Positions 1-13,000 of a stretch of 64,000 nt of DNA are shown here, piece by piece; positions within the stretch are counted from its first letter, which is position 1; every line of letters starts with the position of its first letter. A program made the translations under genes and the position numbers. This stretch comes from Chionis minor. Taxonomy: Eukaryota; Chordata; Aves; Charadriiformes; Chionididae. The DNA lies in assembly GCA_013398295.1 (NCBI GenBank), contig VZSF01017903.1, forward strand, positions 318,062 through 382,061, written 5' to 3'. The notes under the pieces are model-generated. The model was given only the letters and a program-made list of their open reading frames with translations, was not told the DNA's origin and did not search any database.

Positions 1-848
1 CCCCCCTCACTTTTTCTAATGAGTTTTCCAGTCCTCTGGCCCCATCTTTTTTGTTTAAGTTTGTGGCAAAACATCTGACCTAATAGCAATTATCGCATTA
101 TCCTCAGTCTGTGCTTTTAAGTATGGGGGACACTTGCCCCCCTCCCGTGTTTGCTGGCCTACTGTAAGCCAGTTGTTTGCCCTGTAGTCTGAAAGGTACA
201 CAGATACTTCATGCTTTTGTACTCCGAGAAGTGCTGTGTTCATAGTGAAGTTTCCAGTGCAGATTAGCGAAGGCACTGGATTCAGTAAGCAGTCACCAAA
301 ATCTGTGTGTATTTGTGCAGCAAACACCTATCCATTGCTCCACCACAAAGCCTCCACTTAATAATCTGGCCAAGGATTTCAAGGCAGCGAGTTTTTTTCA
401 AAGAAGCTACTTAGGAACATTAGATGTGACTATAGCATCAAACTAATTAGTTGCTACTCCATTTCTATGAAGCTTCCAGGGCTTTATAGAAATGCAATAT
501 TTGCACTTCTCACTTGCTGCTGAGGCACTGAGGTTAAGCAGTCTCTGCTTTTTGTCTGCTTTTTTACTGATGGGAAAGATTCCAGGGCATTGTTCGAGAG
601 CTGCGCAACCCTCTTATATACCTGGGTAAATATTTTAAACAGTTGCGCATTTGGACCACTTGCCACAAAGCATTAAGTGGTATTTAGGGTTTGCTTGAGC
701 TCTGTTCCCAGGGCCCTTTTAAAGAAAACCAAAACAACAGGAGGTATTTGGGAATTAATTAAAACAACACTAAATAAAATAATAGCAAAGAATGAATCGT
801 ACTATAAATGATGGCGAGAAGGCATTTTTTTAAGAGGTAAATAATACA

Positions 849-911
849 CGTGTGCCTGTGTGTCTCTGTCTATATGTACACGCACACATACGTGTGTATG
901 TGTGTAATACG
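849..911. repeat. imperfect TG/CA-rich microsatellite
   Basis: Alternating purine-pyrimidine text (CACGTGTGCCTGTGTGTC, then TACACGCACACATACGTGTG) includes near-palindromic arms; alternating tracts of this kind can adopt Z-DNA or cruciform shapes. Confidence 0.7.
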
Positions 912-2439
912 TACAATTCTCGCCTCATGTATGCAGCAGATCCCATATACGCACTTCTAGAAATTCACTGGTATTTGGTGCACGTGTAATGAGAATCGGA
1001 ATGGAAATACTGGGTAATCAGGTCTAATTTTCTGCGGGCCAGTTCCAGTCAGAAGCAAATACACGTTAGATGCGTACGGTCCAGAAAAGGCCACGTAACT
1101 TTTCTTCATTCAGGCTTGCCTAGTGTAAAACCACACCCCACACCCTTCAACTTCTTGTAAACAAAACAAACCCAAATACACAAAAGCTAAAATGCGCTGC
1201 AGGCAGCGAACAGGAAAGTTGTTGTCCTGTAATTCAAAAGTTCAGAGCCTTAAAAGTTATTAGGGATTTGTGAATATTCAGTACCACCGAGAAAAGAGGC
1301 CTTGGTGCCTGGAAGTGGTCACCCAAATTAGAAAACACATTTGCAAATAGGTTCCTTCGGGGGAGGGGGGAGCATTGTAATGCGTGGAGGCATTTCTGGT
1401 ACCGTCACGGGCACGGCTGCCCAAAGACATTAGTCAGTGGTGAATCTTTTCTCATCTCATTTTCTCAATTATGTGCGATTGGCTGTCACCTTTCTGCAAT
1501 TATAAATATTCTAGGGGGGAACAATACAAATTAGAACTGTAGGTACCAGGATCTTTGTACTGGATGTATTTCTTTTTACTTTCTAAGTGTTCTTTTTCAT
1601 ATGAAAAGAGTTTAGCAGCTTTATCCTTATTCAAGCCTTTTCTTTTTGTATCTGCTGGGGAGAAAACCATTAATTTTAAGGAATGGTGAGAGTAAGCCTT
1701 AAGCTGTCTTTGACATTTTAGTTTAACTTGAATAGGTTATTTTTTTTTTTTAAAGAAAACAAGTTGGTGGGAAGTGTGTTTTAACTGTGAGCGCCCGATT
1801 TCGACCATTAGCATAAGAAAAAAAGTTTTAGTGCATTTACTATTGTATTGAATGAAGAGTTCCAACAGTCAGGGAAAAGAAAGTAAAAGGCTGTAAAGAA
1901 ATGATGGTCTATTCAGATTATTCAGCAGCCCAAAGCTCTGGTCATCTGCCTCTGAAATCTGTGATCGGGATATCACTTTTATCTTCCTGTGCCTTTCTCT
2001 CGCCTTTTTCACATGTTCACTTTTGTCAAGGTTTATTGATCACGTTTTCTTCTCTGCAAATCTGTGGAAAATTTAATGAACCAAAAACAACAGAGAAATA
2101 AAAGGAACTTCTTATTCATTAGCACTAGATTGAATTTTGTTCTCTCCTCACCACCCTCTTGCCTCCCATGTGCGTCATTGTGTCACTCCTGCAGCACATA
2201 CAGTACCTACAGTGGGGATGGCGGCGTTATTAATGCTCTTCCAGGGAAAAGTTTGTTTAATGTTGTGATCTCACGGCAGATCCAGCCCTGCCGCCTGGCT
2301 CTTCTCTGCCCTCCTGGCATTCCCATTATCGACTGTGGTGCTTCTGCCGCTAAACACCCCAAAGTGTGTATTCTGCAGAGCATTTACCTCTCCAAGAATG
2401 AAATACTCTTCAAGTATTTGCTGCCTAGCAATTAAACCC

Positions 2440-2830
2440 AAATTTAAATGATTGCAGATTAGTAGCAGTTATTTACAGTCCTGATTGTTTTGGTGCTATG
2501 ATCCTTGTTCATTACACATCTGCTTTGCCATGGTGCTGCCCCAGAGCGCTTTGTGATGCAAATGCTTTTGTTAACTTACAAATAGTTTCAGTATCTAGAT
2601 CATCTCAGGTGACATACTTAAGTCTCTTCTTTTTTCCCAGATGGACTTAAAAAGCTGTAATTAAATGCGGCTTCCAGTATGATTAAGCTTTGCTAACATT
2701 TTCCATGGAACGATTTACTTGAACTCTGGCACTTTCTGATCCTGTCACTGGAAGATTTTTCAATAAAGGCCCTTTTTAACATTAATTTCATTTCATTTAG
2801 CGCAGCTGGTTAAGTGTAGGGAAATGAGTT
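2440..2830. promoter_or_regulatory. AT-rich candidate conserved non-coding element
   Basis: The stretch has AT-rich, repeat-free text with TAATTA-like cores (CTGTAATTAAATGCGG), an octamer-like ATGCAAAT (near 2558) and GTTAAC, features often seen in vertebrate developmental enhancers. Conservation cannot be tested from one sequence. Confidence 0.2.
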
Positions 2831-3228
2831 AAAATGAAGCATATATCTGCATGAGAGATTTCTTGGCTGTTTCTTGATTCCAGAGAACTTCACTGCTACT
2901 CTATGAAAAATGCTAAGTTGTAAATCCCAGGGGAAAGCAAACCATAGAGTTCTGTAGAACAGTCCCAAATATTTCCGTAATGAGCAGTACCCTCAATGCT
3001 GATACTTTTACGGGGTGAGCTAAAAGCCACAAAAGGGCATCTGTACTTGAGCTTGTAATTTCAGCTACAGCGATGGCACATCTGTGACTGTGTCTGTTTT
3101 TCTGTGCACTGAGTGACTCTTCCTTCTGTAGAAATACACACCTGCAGTCTTAAACTGCCTCTAAAACTAGAGAAAGGATGTTGTGCCCAGCAGAATGAAC
3201 CCCGCTGGGAAAATCTGGGCTCTTGTTT

Positions 3229-3248
3229 AAAAAAAAAAAAAAAAAAAA
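3229..3248. repeat. 20-nt poly-A tract
   Basis: Twenty consecutive A follow CTCTTGTTT. No upstream polyadenylation signal or flanking target duplication was noticed, so it is treated as a simple repeat. Confidence 0.9.
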
Positions 3249-4079
3249 GTAATAAAAAAGTCTTCTATCTGCTGTGAAATGTGGGATTTTACTGTAGACG
3301 ATTCATCCAAATGAAACTAATGAAATCTCCCCAGAGGAACACGCCTGCTCTGGGATGCTCTGCTGCACAGCGGAAGCCGGTGTGGGTCCAGCCCCCCGGT
3401 GACGAGCACCCTGCGGTCACAGTCCCTCACCCCTGCCATGAGGTGCCAAGTAGCCCTGGTGGGGGACTGCCTGGTCCTCCCCAGCATCTGCGAGGGACGC
3501 TCAGCTGCGCGGTTCAGTTCCTGCAGGAGCGGTGGAAAAACTTCCAGTGTTACCAATGCAATTCAGATGAGTAAGAGATGCTGTAATATCACAGCACTGG
3601 GGCTTATATTCACCGCCGGAAGCTATAAATATCCAGTCTTTGGAAGTTAAATTCTTTTTTCTTTAAATGTCCTTTATATTTAGTGATTATATTCTCTTGG
3701 AGCAGGCAGATGACCTGGAAGTTTTCTGGCACTGCTTAAGCGGTTTGTTTCAGCTACTAAAATTCACGGAAAAATTCCTGAAAACACCCCACCAATTTTT
3801 TTTTTTTATATTTTTTTCCAGCTTGGAAAGCGGCATCCCTGGCCGAAAGCAGTGTATTGCTCCCCTCCATACAGACCTGTGGAGTCCTGTTAGAGCCCCT
3901 TTTATTGCGCCTTCTTTAAAAGCAGGGTCTGTTGATTGCAATGGGTGTTAAAAGAGCATCAGTTCCCAACACCAAGATAGCTCCTTTTCAGAGCAATCCT
4001 CAGCAATGCCTCTTTGTGCAGTGGACAATGCAATAAGTCAGACAGGACTTTCTGAGCCACCTCTATAAGGAACTGTAAG

Positions 4080-4560
4080 GGCTGCTGAAGTACACTTGTG
4101 TTAAGTTGAATTGATTGAAATTTAATGGCTGTTAGTCGCTATGAATGGTAATGATTTTCTAGAGTATCTTCACCATGCTTGACATTAATAACTGGAGAGT
4201 GTGTATGTGTGACGCTAGTGTGTTATTCATTTTTAAAGATGCTTTCTCCTGGCCCTCTTTCCCATAATTTAGTTGTTTGGATGCTTCAGAAAAAAAATCT
4301 TGGCCTGCAAAGAGCACGTACATCTTGTCAACATAATTTTGTGCTCGTGATTTTTATTTTTTCCAATTCCAACATAAATCAGACTACAATATAGTGAAAG
4401 TGATGAATTTGTTTTACATGCCATCATGAATTAATGTTATGCAAATAGAAGCTTTACAGGTGCCATGATTTACTTAATAATTTCAAGTTGTAATATTTAA
4501 GTTCATTCATTATGTTTGAGTAAAAAAAATGGCAGCACGTTCATATTTTTAAACGTGAAA
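4080..4560. promoter_or_regulatory. AT-rich candidate conserved non-coding element
   Basis: Repeat-free AT-rich sequence with GAATTGATTGAAATTTAATG, an ATGCAAAT octamer (4439-4446) and a GAATTAATG homeodomain-type core. It is enhancer-like in composition only. Confidence 0.2.
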
Positions 4561-7500
4561 TGTGAGATTTGTGTGCATTTGCTGCGTAAGCACATTTGAT
4601 GGCTAAGAAAGAATCAATCAGTGTTTGCATTCAGCGTCTTATTCCTGTAGATGTTACAGAGACATTTCAAAGAGAATAATCAAATATTTGCATGTAAGGA
4701 GAGGAAGATGCTGGTAAAACAACCTTCAAGGATATAAAGAAGCAGAAAACTGCCAAAGTAAAGTTTTTTGGCCTTTAAAAATTGAGCAGAGCATCGTGGT
4801 TTTGCTACGCAAAGTGGTCTTTATTTCATCCTGTACAGCTCTCTGCGAGCTGCTCCCAGACCTGCCGTCTTCTCCGTATGGTGAGGACAAGCCGAGGAGT
4901 TGGTGAGAGCTATAGGCATCCTGGGTCAAAGGTGAATGTGAATATGATCGCAGGGTTTTCAGGCTTTGATATCATTTTTAGTGTGCTTCCCAAAGGCTAA
5001 GGACATGTCAGAGAAAGTCTGACACATAAATACATCTTGAATCTCTGAAGATAAGAATAGATTTTGACTTTATTTCTCAAAAAATTGAGGTCACTGTGGT
5101 CTGATGACAGGCTGAAAGCCCATCACTCAATTTTTTTTCTTTTTATTCCCGCCCCCCCCGCCGCCAAATAAACAGACAGGAGCTTATTTTTGATACATTG
5201 TGCATGTTGAGTTAGTGACAGCATATTCAGGTTTTGAAGTTTGTGGCCCCCGGTTCAAGGTTTAACGCCAACGTCTGGGCCTCCCTTGCCCCTGGTAGTA
5301 AGAATTTTACTGATTATGCCACAAAAGATCCAAACCTCCTAAATCTGGTAACGTAGAGGACTTAAAAGTGAAGCTTTACAAAACGTGTTTGCTCCACCTA
5401 ACAGGACCGTGTGTTTCCATGATCGCTATAACCCTTAGCCATGGGAGTAGGCTCAAGAGTTGGTCCTTGACCTCTTCAAGCCCGGGGGACCATTGGCCAG
5501 GGAGCAGAGTGGTACTTGGCTTTTAGTGATTTTGACAACTTCTTTTGCTCTGTGTATTCTTGAAGAACTCCGAGGAGAAATTCATCCTGATGTGCCATTC
5601 AAGCGAAGGATTTAGTTGGGTGTTAAAGAGCCATTTGGGAAGTGGTGCACAGTGTATGTACCATGATCAAGTTAATTATGTTGCTTTGGCAACCACAGCT
5701 TTGGTATTTCCTGACTAGGGCTCCTTGATGGAGTCATATTCCAATATCTGGCGTCATCCACACTAAAACCTCTTGCAAAATCAGGTCAGTTTTGTCAAAA
5801 AGTGGCAGAAAAAAAGAAAAGAGATGAAGGATTTTTCTGATTGTTAAAAATTCTTTTTTTTTTTTACAATTACATGCAGGTGTTGGGCTTAAATAAATTT
5901 CTATTTAGAATTTTAAAATATAATTCCATTGTAGGAAATACAGTAGCAATACAATTGATTTTCCAGTAGGCTCAAAGTGATAGTTTTGAAGTTCCTTTTG
6001 TGGAGAATTTCAACAGTTCAGGGTTTTGTTCCAATTTGCAATAAGTCAGATTTGGAAATTTCAAATTCCTTCGTAAACTGCAACAACTGTTCCTAAGTTA
6101 TCTCTTCCCTTCTCCAAACTGTAAGATAATACAGAGCTGAGCATAATACCTGTGTTACTGAACCATGTCCATGGCTAATTTTTTTGCCTTTGATTTATTG
6201 TGTGTGGTGTTGGGGTCTTTTCCCCAAATTATTTTTTTTTAAAGTAAACTGTGGGAAACCATTAGGCATATTGGGGTTGTGTTGTTTCAGCAACGTTGCA
6301 TCTAATGACTGACCATGCAGCAGCATTCTTGATCTCTATTTTTTATTGAAGAAAATGTTCTTACTTCTGCATTTTACTCCAAGGCCTCTGGCAGGGTTTG
6401 CTGAAATTTAAACTACGTGTTGGACTTATTCTGAGAAATTCACTGGTGCTGGAGGTGAGTTCATCCCTCTGGGACAAAGCACACGGGGGAAGGTGGGCGG
6501 CAAAAGGCAGGTCTGGATCCGCGTTGAGGGGACGGGGATGAAACAGGGCAGCGCCAGCAGCCACTGGAGGTTGCACCAATCTCCCAGGAGTGTGCAAGGT
6601 GAGGGATCCTCCTCCTTTGCTTTCCAGAGGGCATTTCCAGCAGTGCAGATGGCAGGGGAATGTTTGCCAAGGCATTTGTTTCCTTTAATCTCTTCTCAGG
6701 GTAGAGATACCCAAGAGAGAGACACCATCCAAGCTGTTGAAGGTGGGAGATGGGCAGGGCTTTCTGCTGACAGTGACCCGGTGTCGCTCTCTGCTGACTC
6801 TTCTGGGCTGGCTCATTTCAGGTCACCTCCAGTACCGCCACACTGCCTGATGGTCTGCTGGGGAGGCACTGCCTCAGATTAGGCTGGAAATGTTTGGTGT
6901 GTTGGGTGCAGTCAGATGACGATGTGCTCCAGCTGTCAGGTTGAAAGAAGGCAGCTCAAAAGAGCTTGGGACCCCTAGCTCTGGTCATTTTAGTGTCTTC
7001 CTCCTTTGCTGTTGAAGATGCAACTTTGCAGCCTAAGGGGACCTCCTGGGTTCACCCCAGATCTCCCTCCTGTCACTGCATGTGGACTAACCAGCACGCT
7101 CATGGGTTTTACCAGGAGCAGATATTCTCGGTGCGGTGTAGGACCCTCTGGTACAGGTGAAGAAGGCAACCACTCAGGATGTCCTCTTCAGAGTGGCTTT
7201 TCCCTCCTTTCCTTGGCTGCTCTCTTCTCCTGATGTGGTGTGGCTGAGGGCCTGCCACCCTGGGGCTGGCTAGCCTTCCAGTAACGGAGGGGGAGCAGTT
7301 GGCTTTCTGTTGGTTTCCTTCCTCTTGCTCTGTGTTGTTAGTTGCTAGGATGAGGTCTGTGCTTTTTGGGCGCCAAACGGCGTGCCTTCTGGATGTACTA
7401 AATCACGTGTCTCCACCAACCTCCCATGTGGGCTGGACTGGGAGCCGTTGGTGCAGCAGTTCAAACAAAGTGCAGTGCTCCAGGTGCTCTTTTGCTGGCT

Positions 7501-10026
7501 GATTGCTTCAAATGTCACACCTCTCCTCGGCTTAACATCTACCCTATTTCAACATCCCATGTGAGCTAATGGAGTTTAGGCATCACGCTCCCTCTTTCCC
7601 TGGAGGTTACAGATTTCTGGACATCCTTGAGATGGAGTTTTAAGGTAATCAGTGGCATTTTTAGGTCACAGAACTGCAGCACCCTGTCTTCTCGCCAACT
7701 AATCAAATGACTAATTAGTTCTTGTATCGCTGCCGTTATCTTTTTTTGCTAGCTTTAGTTTTGGGTCTGCAGGATGAAGCCTGTTAGGAGACGACATCTG
7801 AGAACTATTTGACTGGAAACCTAAAGGCAGATATGGCCAAAAGACTCCAAATGAGCAATCATTGGTGCCTGTGTTGGTCTGTGTACCTCACCTTGTCCAC
7901 ATATATGAAGGTGTCCATCAAAGCCCAGTGTTTAAAAACAGCCTTCCTGTAAAGCTTCCTATGATTATGGCAGTGAAGATACTAAATACGCAGCACTTTT
8001 AATTTCATTGCAAATTGGGTTATTTCTGCCAGATTTTTATTTTTTTTTAACAAAGGCAGCTGTGTGTATATATATTTTTTAGTTCATTTTAGAGTACACG
8101 CATTTTTGCATGAAGGTACTTTATCATGCACCCTGTAAAATGCTCAAAAGTAGGGACTTGGGCAGCGTAGACCTTTGTGTGTTTCACAGCCACATTAACC
8201 CACTTTATTTCCCACTTTTCTCAGGTGTTGATGGCATCTGGTTGCGACAGATGCTTTCTGATAAAGCCTCAAATCAACGTGCCTTTGGAGACACCAGTGC
8301 TCTGTGTCGGTACTTGCAGACTGCTGTATCCAAATACTCTTCTTTAATTGTCTTATTAAGTAGAGAATTAAGCTCTGTGCTTTGACTGTTTTGGTGCCAG
8401 TGATTCTTATTGCAGGCTTTGGCACGGCACCGTGTTGTGTTTTAAAGAGACAGCATCACTTTAATGATGTGGGAATTGAGTTGGAGGATAAAAATCCGCT
8501 GAGAACAATGGCTGACTGAGAGTACGGTACGTAAAATCTGATTTTATGTTCTTCCCTTCAGACTATTAGGTGGGGGGTTTAGTTCAAATGCCTGCAATGA
8601 TTTAAGAAATAAAAAGCAGAAATTCTCACTGCTGCCAGACCACAGGCTCCTCAGCGCCAGACTCGCAGACGAATGTCACATGTTGCTGTATGTTTTGAAA
8701 GCATACCATGTGTTATTCTTTAGCTGTCTCAGTCCTCCCCCCAGCTATATCGTCTTCTCCCTAGCCGATCTCACAGAAAAACTTTTAATGAAATAAACTT
8801 TCCTCTTCCTGCCTTCCTGCGCAGACCCTCAGATGTGTTCCCCCCATACCTGTCACTCCACGTGAAGGTCTCTGCCCACGGACTTGTAGAAGTGATTTTA
8901 ACTTCATTTCATGTAACTCTGCCTCTCATGCTTTAAATCAGGCGCTTTTGACACTGATATTGCAGCTTATGTTATGTGTTAGGATCAAGAGCTCACAAAT
9001 GACTAAACATATGGTTAAAACTTTTTTTTGCATGAAATATAATATGTTTCAGTTTAACTCGGCTGTGGGTCTAGATAACGAACGTTTGCCATTAGAATCG
9101 TTGTGTTTCCAGAAACAATTTTTTTTACTCCTTCTTTTCTACTGTCTTGGATTAATGTTTCCTCCAGCTAATGACAGGACCGGACATGCAAACTCGATTA
9201 GAGCATAGTGTGAATAGTGTGAGCTGAAAACGCTGGCTTCTCGCTTTATTGCCTACAAGGTTAAGCGGTTTACTGTGAGGTCGCAAGAAGTAAACTGAAA
9301 GCAAACAGGCAAATTAATCCAGATCTCTTGGGTCCCTCCCATGGTGAGGGCAGCTCGCAGGGAATTTGCCTCTGAAACGTTCTTTGAACCCCCCCTTGCC
9401 CATCCCCTTGACCCGCAGCGATGCAGATCTTTTCCACTGATGGCCAAATTGTGTGCAGATGGGAGGTCTGAGTCTGGCCACCCATCGGCTACCTGGGTGT
9501 CACGGTGTGGCTGTGCAGCAATGGGGTGCTGCTCATCCTCCTCCTGATCTTCGGTGCCAGGATGGATGTGGCAGAAGAGGTGGCAATGGCAGCTCGACGC
9601 CCTGGCTGCTGTGGATGGTAAAAGCTGCTTCGCATTAGAGTCGCTCCCTGGGGCTGCGTTCCGCAGGAGGTCTGCTCCTGATTTCTGCAGGGGCAGCAGG
9701 CAGCCAGAGCTTTCGCTCGACGTCTCTATTAAGTTTGCTGCACCACAAAAACCCCCGTGGCTTGGGAAAGCCTGTTGCTGGGGCTTCCACAGAAAAGAGC
9801 CTTCGAGTTGGTCTGGGGGTAGAACTTCAGGTAACATCTCTGATAGGCGTCTGATAGCTGTTGGGAACACAGCTCCTTAACACAAAGGAGAGATGGCGAG
9901 GGCTGGGAAGAGCAGAGCAAGCCAGCAGGAGGGATCATACCTGCATAGGTGCTAGCCATAGGTACATTCTAGACCTCTGCTGAAAATTCTAAGTATTTCT
10001 TCTGTATTCCTTCCATTTTTTCCTTT

Positions 10027-10067
10027 TTTTCCCCCTTTTTTTTTTTAAAAAAAAAAAAAACAAACAA
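10027..10067. repeat. poly-T / poly-A junction (T11 A14)
   Basis: Eleven T (10036-10046) run directly into fourteen A (10047-10060), preceded by another short T run and five C. The junction is self-complementary and could extrude as a hairpin. Confidence 0.9.
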
Positions 10068-13000
10068 CCCACACTGCCATGAGTGGGATTTACGTAAGCT
10101 CCTGCATCCAGCTGCACCTTGTAATTATAGGTAGTGCTCCCACCAGCCTGGGACCTTCAGTGCTGAGTGTGCCAGCTTATGTCCCAGTTTGCAACCATAC
10201 TGTCCGTACTGGGGACTGGGTAGGTCCGCATATTTATTCTACTCAAAAGCTTAGGTTTGAATCCAAGTTGAAAGGCTGGATCCCAGCCTGTGTCTTGGTT
10301 GTTGAGCTTGGAGTTGTCTCTCCAGTAAAAATGAATGATGTATTGGTTCTCTATGAAAACCAGACAATAATAGAAAGTTTGTTTCACATTTTCACATGCA
10401 TTATGAATGCAATACTTGAACAATGAGGTGTACAGCGTTCAGAAAAAAAGCTGGTACTGTCCCACGCGAGTGCAGGGTTTCCACCAGGCTGTGTCTCTGA
10501 CAGATCAATCTGACAAGTCCCACTGTGACTGGGACCTCCCTCCTCACCAGTTCCTCGTGTTTACCGGGGACATACCGTGCTTAAACCCAGCACAGCGACC
10601 AGCTGTATTGTAGTGGCAGAAACGCTGCTGGGACATGACAAGTGTGCACACTGGGATCATGAGCCTAAGGGAGAAGAAGCGCTGTGTCCTGCACAGCTGA
10701 AATATATAGCTCATGCCTATGGGGAGGAAGGTTCTCTTCTCCCACTGGGGATATCCCAGAGAAGACTGCTGGAGAACAAGGGACAGATTGGGCTACAGCA
10801 GGGTGGGACCATGTGGCATCGAGGTAAAAAGGTGACAGAAAACCCTGAGAAAGCAGGCATAATGATGCCTCTACTCGCAAAACAACTTGTTAAAATTTAG
10901 GGTTTTTTTTTTTCTGTTCAGGACTGAGCTGTGCTGATCCCAGCAAGGCTCTAACACTGCTTGATCTTAGGCTAGTGCTGCTCACTGAGCCAGGGTAGGG
11001 GGGAATTTGGGCCATATTTGGAGCTAGGCCAGTTTTTGTCCTAGTGCATGAAAGACGTATCTAAGGATGCATTTTAGTCTCTGTCAGGGTACGGTTTTCC
11101 AAATGTGCAGTCAAGTGGCACTGGTTGCCTTGGTCGGTAATTTGAAGGGATCGCAAGAGGAGATTTCTGTCTGCTGCCATGTAAATGCAGCCTTCCTCCC
11201 TCAGGACAGCTTGTGGAGGAAGGTGGAGGCTACAGTTCCCAGGAAGCCGGAGTCCTCAGGGATATGGTTTTGAGATGTGGAGCTGGAGCAGAATACTCTG
11301 CTGCTCACACGGACTGGTTGCCTACATATGGCAGCAGAGTTAAATGAGGAGTCAGTGCAGCTGCTGTTAACTCTAACCCACCTTCAGCATCTCACAGGAT
11401 GGTTTTGAGCTCTCTGGAGTCATTAACAGTGCTGGCTTTGTGTCTTCTTCTGGAGAAATCCCAGAGCTGCAGTTCCCCCAAACATTTCTGTTCCCTGCAG
11501 AGTCTCAAAGATGCGATGCTGCGGGTTGTGCTCTCCCCTCAGCTGCCCTTGGCTGCCATGGGTAAGGGCATTACACGGCGCCATTTGGAGCACGTTTGTA
11601 ACACCAAAGGCATGAAGCCCTGAATCAGTATCTAATGTATCTTGCTAGAGGCAGGAGAATGGGTGACCAAGTGTTTTCACATGACAGGTGTAGACAAGAG
11701 GATAGCTTGACTTGGTCCCTTGGAAATACTGGTAAATGTTGCAGCTCTGGCACTCTTGTTGAGGGAGCATGGCTGCTGTTTATAACACAGGTTCAAAATA
11801 AAAAGCTCATGAGGGATGTCTGCTTTGTGAGATCAAGTGTGACCAAGAGGACTTTCTTCCAGCCTCGTGTTATTTCTTCCCTCTCATGCGGAGCTGTGTC
11901 ACCTGTTTGTCCTAATGTGCTAGGTGTGGAGCTATGCCTTGAAACCATCCAGAGCTTGTGCTAGAGTGGAATGGCCTCTTATCCTGCAGCCCTCTATAGA
12001 CAACGAGTGATCCACGTGTTCTGCAGCATGCCTTGTCTACGTACAAGTATGCAGGGGCTGTTTAAGACAGCTGCTATAAACTAGAAGTCTCCACCAGGTT
12101 TGGGACTTGTATTGCTGTGACAGACCTTTCCTTTGTAATGCTGTCATAGTGGCACGTGAGGAGCTGCCTGAACCTGATTACCTTGATTTATGAAAGAAGT
12201 GGTTGTAAGTTTGGTTGTTTCCCAGGGGGCTTATCAGAAAGCAATGCTTTCCCTGCCTCTTCCTTGTCTGAGAGAGCCTTTCCTGTGGCCTGCAAAGGTC
12301 TTCTTATCTTCAGGGTACTTGTGGGACATATATGTGTTATGGCTCTGGCTGGTAGTGATGCCAGTGTGGATTCCCACAGAAGAGCTATTGCATTATTATG
12401 TGGGAAGTTTAGAAACCTTTTACAGTCTGCTTTTTTTTAAGGGAGATCTTTGCCTTAAATTCATTGATCTTCAGTGGAAGAGCCAGTGCTCTATAGAGGA
12501 GAAGGCTGGAATGTGAAATTAGCAGTGCTCTGTTCTGCTAGACCTGCGGGCTAGTGCAAAAGCACAGTCAGCTCTGAGCCAGCCACGGCATGTGCTGTCT
12601 CTTGGCTCACCTGTACTTAAGGGACATGAAGGACACCTGAAAAGACAGGTTTCTAGATAACCTGCAGGCAGCTGGTGTAAATACTGTCAGAAAAAGAAAG
12701 GACGTAAGACACCAAACCTGTAGGAAACCAGTCTTCATTAGTTCTGCAACCCGTTGGACAACTTGCGTTCTTTTATTAACTTTTTATTACGGCAAAAGTG
12801 ACTAGAATAAAAATAATCTAGGTGCCAAGGGGATAAACAGTGAATTAAAAGGATTAAAGTCTGAACATTTTATTGCTTTTAGAAAGATGTTACTAGATTT
12901 ACTAGCTTCAGTTAAATTTACATGGCTGAATTACTTCTTAACTTAGTAATGAGTTTTGTGGGGAAAAACCCATCTGTTTAGGTGTTTTAGAAGGACGTAA

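Noticed and set aside
3181..3260. Poly-A tract as the tail of a processed retrocopy
   Set aside because: No polyadenylation signal upstream, no flanking target duplication and no recognisable coding remnant.
9253..9870. 205-codon minus-strand open frame, the longest in the window
   Set aside because: It lies in a GC-rich patch where stops are rarer, overlaps long frames on the other strand, and shows no domain, no recognised family and no supporting splice or polyadenylation signals.
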